Origin: Candidatus Gemmiger stercoripullorum
GTDB taxonomy: Bacteria > Bacillota > Clostridia > Oscillospirales > Ruminococcaceae
Reading direction: 5' to 3'
Length of the DNA: 39,732 nucleotides
NCBI GenBank assembly: GCA_019119365.1
Contig: DWXD01000019.1
Location: forward strand, 1-39,732
Numbering within the stretch: the stretch's first letter is position 1; each line of letters begins with the position of its first letter. The notes beneath the pieces are model-generated. The model had not been told where the DNA came from, did no database searches, and saw only the letters and a list, made by a program, of their open reading frames with translations. Positions 23,474 through 29,322 of the stretch are shown here, piece after piece. The position numbers and the translations under genes were made by a program.

Positions 23474-23520
23474 AATAAAAAATGCCTCACTTTCCGATAA
23501 GATACTCCCAAACAGGGACA

Positions 23521-23549
23521 AGTATATCGGAAAAAGCGGGCATTTGCAA
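23521..23549 (-). promoter_or_regulatory. Promoter of the NCS2 permease
   Basis: TTGCAA (complement of 23544-23549), 17-bp spacer and TATACT (complement of 23521-23526) on the minus strand. The leader is only about 40 nt, too short for a purine riboswitch. Confidence 0.75.
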
Positions 23550-23576
23550 GCGTTTTTCGCCGGTTTTCGCGTTTTT

Positions 23577-24692
23577 TCAGCCCCCGACCCGCCGCTGCAG
23601 CGCGGCGAGGTCGCCGGGGGTGTCTACGTCGGCCAGTTCGGCGGCGTCGGCGACTTCAAGGCAGCGCACCCGGTTCGGGTGGGCCCCAACGACCGCCGTG
23701 CCGCCGCGGCCGGGCGGCAGCGCGGCGAGCTCCGGCAAAACCTGCGCGGGGAACCACACCGGCGCGCCGGGGCGGCCGCGGTGCGCCGGGCGCCAGATGC
23801 TGTGCGGGTCCGCCGCCGCGCACAGCAGCAGCGCGGCGACCGTTTCCCGCCGCAGCAGCGGCTGGTCGCCGGGGCAGAACAGCACGCCGTCCAGCCCCGC
23901 CGCGCCCCCAAGCGCCTGCAGGCCGAGGCGCACGGTATCGCTGCGCTGCGGCAGGCTGTGCAGCACCGCCTGCACGCCCTGTTCGCGGGCCAGCTGCGCG
24001 ACGGCGGGCGCACGCGTGACAAGCACGCGCCGGGCAAACAGCCCCGCCGTGGCCGCCAGCGCGCGCAGGATGAGCGGCTGCCCGCCAAACGGGGCCAGCA
24101 GCTTGTTGCCGCCGAACCGCACGCCAAGGCCCGAAGCCATAATGACGCAGCCGGAACGGCCGAACGGCGCGTCCAGGTCGACGGCAAAGACATCGGCGCG
24201 GCGCAAAAGCGCCTGCAGAAACGGCAGGTCCTGTTTGCGCACGGCGGCCAGCAGGCGCTTTTGGTCCATCAGCGCCGTGAGGGCGGCGGTGTAGGGCGGA
24301 CAGGCGGTCTCGAGGTAGCCGACCTCGTCGATCATGACCCACTCCCCCGCCGCCTGCGCGCAGCGCCCCAGCGCCGGGACGCCGAGTGCGAGAAAGCCCT
24401 GCGGCAGCGGGCGCATGCGGTTTTCGGGGCTGGGCAGGGCCGGGTCAAAGCGGCCGACCGGCGTTTCGGCCCCGGTAGCGGTTTCCCGCAGCAGGACCGC
24501 CCGGCCCGGTTCGGCGCGGGTCACAAGGGCAGGGGGCGCGGCGGGCAGCGCGGCGGCCAGCGCCGCCAGCAGCGTGCTTTTGCCCGCGCCGCGCCCGCCG
24601 GTCAGCAGCAGGTGGCGCTTACCGCTGTGGCGGAAAGAATTCCAGATACAGGCGGCGGTTGGCCGCCACGCAGGCGTCGCGGTAGCGTTCAT
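23577..24692 (-). CDS. Fusion of THEP1-type NTPase and MobA/MocA-like nucleotidyltransferase
   Basis: About 371 aa in two parts. Residues ~27-165 look like a THEP1 nucleoside-triphosphatase (Walker A GGRGAGKSTLL, Walker B-like VMIDEVGYLE). Residues ~180-371 match the MobA/MocA NTP-transferase fold (VIMASGLGVRFGGNKLLAPFGGQPL, then FCPGDQPLL). The second half is expected to attach a nucleotide, CMP or GMP, to molybdopterin, as MocA does for xanthine dehydrogenase family enzymes. Why an NTPase is fused is unknown to me. The best ATG (24692) overlaps the ModE-like gene by 74 nt, with GGAAGGAG about 13 nt upstream; a shorter start near 24620 is possible but lacks a standard codon. It ends the molybdenum operon. 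Confidence 0.8.
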   Translation of the reverse strand: MNATATPAWRPTAACIWNSFRHSGKRHLLLTGGRGAGKSTLLAALAAALPAAPPALVTRAEPGRAVLLRETATGAETPVGRFDPALPSPENRMRPLPQGFLALGVPALGRCAQAAGEWVMIDEVGYLETACPPYTAALTALMDQKRLLAAVRKQDLPFLQALLRRADVFAVDLDAPFGRSGCVIMASGLGVRFGGNKLLAPFGGQPLILRALAATAGLFARRVLVTRAPAVAQLAREQGVQAVLHSLPQRSDTVRLGLQALGGAAGLDGVLFCPGDQPLLRRETVAALLLCAAADPHSIWRPAHRGRPGAPVWFPAQVLPELAALPPGRGGTAVVGAHPNRVRCLEVADAAELADVDTPGDLAALQRRVGG

Positions 24693-24960
24693 ATGTGTCC
24701 AGCCACTCCTTCCCTTGCGGTGTCAGGCGGCTGCCGCCGCCGTCGCGGCCGCCCGCGGCGCGCTCGGTGAGCGCAAAGCCGAGCGCCTGTTCGGCCTGGC
24801 GCAGCAGCTTGAGCGCCTTGGTGTAGGCCATGCCCATCGCGCCGGCCGCCGCGCGCAGCGAACCGGTCTGTTCCACGGCGTGCAGCAGACGGCAGGGGCC
24901 TTCGCCAAAAAATTTCTGCCCTTCCTCATCGAGAAAGAGGATGCGGGTCACGGCTTTCAT
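24619..24960 (-). CDS. ModE-like regulator, DNA-binding domain only
   Basis: A 113-aa winged-helix protein of the ModE N-terminal/LysR-HTH type: KFFGEGPCRLLHAVEQTGSLRAAAGAMGMAYTKALKLLRQAEQALGFALTER. Then comes the G-G-R-D-G-G-G-S-x-L-T segment typical of ModE (AAGGRDGGGSRLTPQG). The C-terminal TOBE molybdate-binding domains of classical ModE (~260 aa) are absent, so it cannot sense molybdate the same way. It overlaps the transporter ATPase gene by ATGA and lies next to the MobA fusion. A candidate dyad for it is at 27927-27950. Control of the importer, the hydroxylase, or both is inferred. Confidence 0.88.
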   Translation of the reverse strand: MKAVTRILFLDEEGQKFFGEGPCRLLHAVEQTGSLRAAAGAMGMAYTKALKLLRQAEQALGFALTERAAGGRDGGGSRLTPQGKEWLDTYERYRDACVAANRRLYLEFFPPQR

Positions 24961-25754
24961 GCGGGGTCCTCCTCCTTGAGCATCACAAGCTGTTCGCGGC
25001 CGTCCGCGCCGCGCAGGCGGTGCAGGCTGATGCGGCCGTAGAGCGCGGCAAGCTGCGCCTGCAGCACCGGCAGAGCATTGCGCGCCGGGTCGAGCACAGC
25101 CCGCACGCCGCCGTCTGCCAGCACAAGCAGCCGGTCGCAGCCGTTCAGGGCCAGCGCCGGGTCATGCAGCGCGGCCAGCGCCGCGCGTTCGCCGCCGCGC
25201 ACCCAGCCGCGCAGCAGCGCCAGCATGCGGTAGCGGTGGTGGAAATCCAGCGCGCTTTCGGGTTCGTCCAGCAGCAGCAGGCGGCGGGGCGCGGCCAGCG
25301 TGCGGGCCAGGATGCACAGCTGTTTTTGCCCTTCGCTGAGATGCAGATAGTTTTCCTGCTCCCGGCCGCCGAGGCCGACTTCGGCCAGCGCGGCGGCCGC
25401 GCGCGCACGCATGGCGGCGGAGGGCCGTTCGAGCAGGCCGAGCGCGGGGTTAAAACCCATGAGCACGACGTCGAGCGCGGAGATGTCGATGCCGATGCCG
25501 CTGCGCTGCGGGATGTAGCCGCACACGGCGGCAAGGCGGCGCGGGGAGAGCCCTTCGAGCGCCGCGCCCTGCAGCGTGCAGCGGCCCGCATGCGGCAGGA
25601 TGCCGCCGACCGCCTTGAGCAGCGTGGTCTTGCCGGAGCCGTTCGCCCCCAGCACCCCTGTCAGGCAGCCGGGCTCGAGCGTGAAGGAGACATCCTGCAG
25701 AACCCTGCGGCCCGCATACCCGGCGCACAGGCCCTGTACCGAAAAAAAGCTCAT
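24957..25754 (-). CDS. FecCD-type ABC importer ATPase (probable molybdate/tungstate or iron uptake)
   Basis: A 265-aa cytoplasmic ATPase of the FepC/BtuD/MolC class: Walker A GANGSGKTTLL (~38-48), Q-loop YIPQRSGIGIDISALDVVLMG, signature LSEGQKQLCILARTLA, Walker B LLLLDEPESALD and switch His LAALHDPALAL. ATG 25754 overlaps the permease TGA. Family members carry iron-siderophore, haem, cobalamin or, in MolBCA systems, molybdate/tungstate. The adjoining ModE-like and MobA-like genes favour an oxyanion, but sequence alone cannot decide. The C-terminal 30 residues (ISLHRLRGADGREQLVMLKEEDPA) look like a small added strand. Confidence 0.9.
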   Translation of the reverse strand: MSFFSVQGLCAGYAGRRVLQDVSFTLEPGCLTGVLGANGSGKTTLLKAVGGILPHAGRCTLQGAALEGLSPRRLAAVCGYIPQRSGIGIDISALDVVLMGFNPALGLLERPSAAMRARAAAALAEVGLGGREQENYLHLSEGQKQLCILARTLAAPRRLLLLDEPESALDFHHRYRMLALLRGWVRGGERAALAALHDPALALNGCDRLLVLADGGVRAVLDPARNALPVLQAQLAALYGRISLHRLRGADGREQLVMLKEEDPA

Positions 25755-26731
25755 ACGTCCCGCCGCCCCCTTGCAATGAGATAGATCAGAAACGGCGCGC
25801 CGAGCAGGCTGGTAAAGATGCTGACCGGCAGCTCGGTGGCGGCCGCGGTGCGGGCCAGGATATCCGCCCCCACCAGCAGCGCGCCGCCCAGCAGCCCGCC
25901 CAGCAGCATGGTCCCGGGGCCGTTGCGCCGCGTGAGCAGCCGCGCGCCGTGCGGGGCCAGCAGCCCGATAAAGCTGATCAACCCCGAAAGGCTGACGACG
26001 CAGGCGACGGCGAGCGTGGCCGCCCCCAGCACGGCCAGGCGCAGCCGCCCGACGCTGACGCCAAGCAGCTTTGCTTCGCCTTCCTCGGCCGAGAGCAGCA
26101 GGATCTGCCGGTGCAGCGCAAACAGCGCCGCCGCGCACACGGCGCACAGCGCAAGGTTGCCGCCGACGGCATAGCCGCTGATGCCGTTGAGGCTGCCCAT
26201 GATCCAATATTCGATCGAAGCGAGCTCGCGCTCGGGGTCGGCCGTGAGCTTGAGGGCCATGAGCGCCGTTTGCGCCAGCGAGTGGACCGCAATGCCCGCC
26301 AGCACGATGGTGCTGCGGCGGCCGCTGCGGTCGAGCGACGACAGGGCCAGCGCCAGGCAAACCGCGGCCAGCGCACCGGCGAACGCAGCCGCCGTGACCG
26401 CCGCCGCGCCCGACAAAAACAGGATGCCCGCCGCCGCCCCGGCGCTGGCCCCGGACGACACGCCGATGACATCCGGCGAGGCCAGCGGGTTGCGGAACAC
26501 GGTCTGGTAGACAAAGCCCGCAACGCCGAGCGCAAAGCCGCCGATGACGCCGACGGCGGTGCGGCTGAACCGCAGCGTCCAGAACACGCGCCACTGCATG
26601 GCGTCCCCGCCCAGCAGGCCGGACAAAGTCAGCGGATATTTGCCGCAGAACAGGCTGAAAAAGGCCAGGGCGGCCAGCAGCGCCGTCCCGGCCAGGCAGA
26701 GGGCCTTAGAATTCCTGGTAGGTGAAGCCAT
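25751..26731 (-). CDS. FecCD/BtuC-family ABC importer permease
   Basis: A 326-aa membrane protein with about ten helices and the family motifs RTAVGVIGGFALGVAGFVYQTVFRNPLASPDVIGVSSGA and LSGLISFIGLLAPHGARLL. Length is normal (~330 aa). I place the start at ATG 26731, which overlaps the 3' end of the binding-protein gene by 26 nt; the frame stays open upstream as a shadow of that gene. It forms the membrane pore with the ATPase at 24957-25754 and takes substrate from the lipoprotein at 26706-27866. Substrate assignment is discussed with those partners. Confidence 0.92.
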   Translation of the reverse strand: MASPTRNSKALCLAGTALLAALAFFSLFCGKYPLTLSGLLGGDAMQWRVFWTLRFSRTAVGVIGGFALGVAGFVYQTVFRNPLASPDVIGVSSGASAGAAAGILFLSGAAAVTAAAFAGALAAVCLALALSSLDRSGRRSTIVLAGIAVHSLAQTALMALKLTADPERELASIEYWIMGSLNGISGYAVGGNLALCAVCAAALFALHRQILLLSAEEGEAKLLGVSVGRLRLAVLGAATLAVACVVSLSGLISFIGLLAPHGARLLTRRNGPGTMLLGGLLGGALLVGADILARTAAATELPVSIFTSLLGAPFLIYLIARGRRDV

Positions 26732-27866
26732 AAAACGTCTCATAGAAGTCATTGATGATCTCCATGTTCTCGCCGTCGATGGCAAGCTCCGGGTGCAGCG
26801 CGCCGGACAGCCACACCGAGCCGAGGATGCCGCCGGGCACCGGGCTGTCCCACGCTTCGGCGTCGCCGGGGATCTGCAGGACATGGCCGTTTTCAACGGC
26901 TGTGCAGCCCGCCAGGTTCGGGTCGGCAAGGACGTCGCCGACGGTATAGCCCGCATCGGAGGCCAGGACGATATATTCGGGGTCCCAGGCGAGGATCTGC
27001 TCATAGCTGACGGTGGCCCAGTAATCTTCCGTGATATCGGCCGCGACGTTTTCGCCGCCCGCCAGCTCGATCATGCCGGACTGGTACATGCCGCCGCCCG
27101 CGGTGGAGAGGAAGTCTGAATTGCCCGCAAGATAGACGGTCGGGCGTTCGGCGCCGGCCAGCAGGCCCGTAAGACGGCCCTGCTGCATTTCGGTAAAGGC
27201 CAGCAGCTCATTGGCGCGGTCCTGGGCGTTGGTGGCCGTGCCGAGCAGCGCCGCCGCCGCGTTGAGGCGTTCCTGGTCCTCCGGGTCGACAAGCAGCACG
27301 TCGATGCCGAGCGCCTCGAGCGGCTCGACCGCGCTTTCGAGCTTGAGCGGCAGAACGACCAGGTCGGGGTCCAGCGCGGCGCAGCCCTCGAGGTCAAACT
27401 CCTTGGCGGTGCCGACGCTGGGCAGTTCGAGCAGTTCGGGCGCGCTGCGGGCGTAGATCGGGCGGGTATCGGCCTTGGCTTCAATGCCGACGAGCTTGTC
27501 CTGCTGGCCGAGCGCGACGAGCAGGCTGGTCGAGATGTAATACCCGGAGACGAGGGTCTGCGGCTCGGCCTCAAGGGTGACTTCGCGCCCGGCCTGGTCG
27601 GTCAGCGTGACGGGGTAGACCGTCTCGGCGGCCGCGGGGACTTCGGCATAGAACTGGCCGTCCGGGTCCAGGACGACGGCCCCCTCCCCCGCTTCTTCGG
27701 CCGGTTCGGCCGCTTTTTCGGTTTCAGTGGTTTCGGGGGTTGCGGGCGCTTCGGTCGCGGCCGGGGCGGCGGCGGGGGCGCTTTCGGCGGGCTGCGCGCC
27801 GCAGGCGGCCAGCGAGAGGGCCATGCCCAGCGCCAGCAGGGCGGCGGTGCATTTTTTCAGGCGCAT
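26706..27866 (-). CDS. ABC importer substrate-binding lipoprotein (PF01497-type)
   Basis: A 386-aa exported lipoprotein. The signal peptide MRLKKCTAALLALGMALSLAAC gives lipobox LAAC with Cys22 as the lipid anchor. Residues ~24-70 are an Ala/Pro/Glu-rich linker. The rest is a class III (cluster A-II) periplasmic-binding-protein fold with the usual phrases YPVTLTDQAGREVTL, EPQTLVSG, FDLEGCAALDPDLVVLP and YEQILAWDPEYIVLASDAG. Such proteins bind iron-siderophores, haem, cobalamin or, in MolA, molybdate/tungstate. It heads the operon of permease, ATPase, ModE-like and MobA-like genes, which makes an oxyanion the leading guess. The start has AGAAGGAG upstream. The promoter and a ModE-like dyad precede it. 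Confidence 0.92.
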   Translation of the reverse strand: MRLKKCTAALLALGMALSLAACGAQPAESAPAAAPAATEAPATPETTETEKAAEPAEEAGEGAVVLDPDGQFYAEVPAAAETVYPVTLTDQAGREVTLEAEPQTLVSGYYISTSLLVALGQQDKLVGIEAKADTRPIYARSAPELLELPSVGTAKEFDLEGCAALDPDLVVLPLKLESAVEPLEALGIDVLLVDPEDQERLNAAAALLGTATNAQDRANELLAFTEMQQGRLTGLLAGAERPTVYLAGNSDFLSTAGGGMYQSGMIELAGGENVAADITEDYWATVSYEQILAWDPEYIVLASDAGYTVGDVLADPNLAGCTAVENGHVLQIPGDAEAWDSPVPGGILGSVWLSGALHPELAIDGENMEIINDFYETFYGFTYQEF

Positions 27867-27926
27867 GTTCTTTTCTCCTTCTGCTTTTTCTCTTTTTGCG
27901 TTTTTACGCCGGGCACAGGCGCGCGG

Positions 27927-27950
27927 CGTTGTTGTTTTGAAACTACAACG
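27927..27950. promoter_or_regulatory. Candidate ModE-type operator in the divergent molybdenum promoter region
   Basis: CGTTGT (27927-27932), 12 bp, ACAACG (27945-27950): a perfect 6-bp dyad with 12-bp spacing. It starts 2 bp downstream of the -10 of the binding-protein promoter and so covers the predicted transcription start. From memory, the ModE operator of E. coli modA has the same 6-12-6 layout with CGTTAT/ATAACG ends. The resemblance was noticed by eye. Confidence 0.5.
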
Positions 27951-27952
27951 AG

Positions 27953-27981
27953 ATTATAACAATTTCCCTTCCCAAAATCAA
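27953..27981 (-). promoter_or_regulatory. Promoter of the importer/ModE/MobA operon
   Basis: TTGATT (complement of 27976-27981), 17-bp spacer and TATAAT (complement of 27953-27958) on the minus strand, with a leader of about 80 nt before the lipoprotein start codon. Confidence 0.78.
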
Positions 27982-27997
27982 GCGGGGCTGGTATAAT
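27969..27997 (+). promoter_or_regulatory. Promoter of the xdh operon
   Basis: TATAAT (27992-27997), with a second TATAAT at 27999-28004, and a weak -35 TTCCCA (27969-27974) 17 bp upstream on the plus strand. It overlaps the divergent importer promoter, so a regulator bound between them could affect both operons. Confidence 0.5.
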
Positions 27998-28060
27998 GTA
28001 TAATAAGGATAAAATTGCCGGTTTGCGTCAAAAAGCGGCAGAAACAAAGGAAAAGAGTTT

Positions 28061-28849
28061 ATGATCACGATCCAGAACTATGTCCGGGCCGAAAGCCTGG
28101 AGCAGGCCTACGAGCTCAACCAGAAAAAGAGCGCCCGCATTTTGGGCGGCATGCTGTGGCTGAAGATGGCCAAAAACACCGTCGGCACGGCCGTTGATCT
28201 CAGCGGGCTGGGGCTTGACACCATTGAAGAAACCGGCGAAGGGTTCTCCATCGGCGCAATGGTCACGCTGCGCCAGCTGGAGCAGCACCCGGGGCTGAAC
28301 GCCTGCACGGGCGGCGCGTTCGCCAAGGCGCTTGCGCCGGTCGTCGGCGTACAGTTCCGCAACATGGCGACGGTGGGCGGCAGCGTGTGGAGCCGGTTCG
28401 GCTTTTCCGACGTGCTGACGCTGCTGCTGGCGCTGGACACGACGGTGGAGCTGTACAAAGGCGGGCTTGTCCCGCTCGAGACGTTTGCGGCGATGCCGTA
28501 CGACCGCGACCTGCTGGTGCGCGTGCACATCCGCAAAACGCCGGGCCGTGTTGCCTATGAGGCGATGCGCATCCAGCGCACCGACCTGCCGGTGCTGACC
28601 TGCGCAGTGTCGGATATGGGCGGCGTGCGCGCCGTGATCGGCGCGCGGCCGGGCAAGCCGGTGGTGCTGCGGGACGAAAAGGGCCTGCTGGCCGGCGGCA
28701 TCAGCAAAGAGAGCGCCGCCGCGTTTGCGGCCGATGTGGCCGCGCGCGTGCCGATGGGCGCGAACAGCCGCGGCAGCGCGGCCTACCGCACGCACCTGGC
28801 CGAAGTGCTGACGCGGCGCTGCGTGCTGGGGCTTGGAGGTGAACTGTGA
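28061..28849 (+). CDS. xdhB: Xanthine dehydrogenase family, FAD-binding subunit
   Basis: A 262-aa subunit of a three-subunit molybdenum hydroxylase. It carries FAD and passes electrons from the iron-sulfur subunit to the acceptor. The N-terminal FAD domain has RILGGMLWLKM (27-36) where the usual motif is AGGTxLL. The second motif FRNMATVGGSVWSRFGFSD corresponds to R-N-x-A-T-x-GG-x...SD. The C-terminal CO dehydrogenase flavoprotein domain (RTHLAEVLTRRC) is present. Length is a little below the common 270-290 aa. ATG 28061 lies 9 nt after AAAGGAAAAG. Its TGA overlaps the ATG of the next gene. Confidence 0.88.
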   Translation: MITIQNYVRAESLEQAYELNQKKSARILGGMLWLKMAKNTVGTAVDLSGLGLDTIEETGEGFSIGAMVTLRQLEQHPGLNACTGGAFAKALAPVVGVQFRNMATVGGSVWSRFGFSDVLTLLLALDTTVELYKGGLVPLETFAAMPYDRDLLVRVHIRKTPGRVAYEAMRIQRTDLPVLTCAVSDMGGVRAVIGARPGKPVVLRDEKGLLAGGISKESAAAFAADVAARVPMGANSRGSAAYRTHLAEVLTRRCVLGLGGEL

Positions 28850-29322
28850 TGGAGATCAAACTGACGCTCAACGGGCGGCCGGTGACCGATACGGTCGAAC
28901 CGGACACGCTGCTGATCGACTTTGTGCGCGCGCACGGCTGCGCCAGCGTCAAGCGCGGGTGCGAGACGTCCAACTGCGGGCTGTGCACGGTGTTTCTTGA
29001 CGGCAAGCCGGTGCTTTCCTGCTCGATGCTGGCGGCGCGCGCCGACGGCCATGCGGTGCAGACGCTGGAGGGCCTGCAGGAGGAAGCGGCCGATTTCGTC
29101 GGCTTTATTGCCGACCAGGGGGCCGACCAGTGCGGTTTCTGCAACCCCGGCTTTGTGATGAACACGATCGCCCTGCTGCGCGAAAACCCCGACCCGACCG
29201 ACGATGAGATCCGCGCGTTCCTGGCCGGGAACCTGTGCCGCTGCACGGGGTACGAAGGCCAGCTGCGCGGCATCCGCAGCTATCTGGACAGCCGGAAAGG
29301 GGGCGAAGGGCATGGAGCATAA
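28849..29322 (+). CDS. xdhC: Xanthine dehydrogenase family, 2Fe-2S subunit
   Basis: A 157-aa iron-sulfur protein with two [2Fe-2S] domains. The plant-ferredoxin-like N-terminal one has C38, C43, C46 and C58 (GCETSNCGLCTVFLDGKPVLSC). The helical C-terminal one has QCGFCNPGFVMNT and NLCRCTGYEGQ. It relays electrons from the molybdenum centre to FAD. The start is ATG 28849 after GGAGGT with 8 nt spacing; the GTG three bases earlier is less likely. All eight cluster cysteines appear present. The gene overlaps the start of the large subunit by 11 nt. Confidence 0.94.
   Translation: MEIKLTLNGRPVTDTVEPDTLLIDFVRAHGCASVKRGCETSNCGLCTVFLDGKPVLSCSMLAARADGHAVQTLEGLQEEAADFVGFIADQGADQCGFCNPGFVMNTIALLRENPDPTDDEIRAFLAGNLCRCTGYEGQLRGIRSYLDSRKGGEGHGA

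Noticed and set aside
23474-23520. A purine riboswitch before the NCS2 permease
   Set aside because: The leader is about 40 nt and lacks the three-way junction sequences of purine aptamers.
24693-24960. A shared or frameshifted ModE-MobA fusion
   Set aside because: The ModE-like gene has its own start and stop in a different frame from the NTPase-MobA gene; the overlap is simple gene overlap, as elsewhere in the operon.
27867-28060. A molybdenum-cofactor riboswitch in the divergent leaders
   Set aside because: The leaders are only about 80 and 60 nt after the predicted starts, too short for the known Moco aptamer, and no matching helices were seen.
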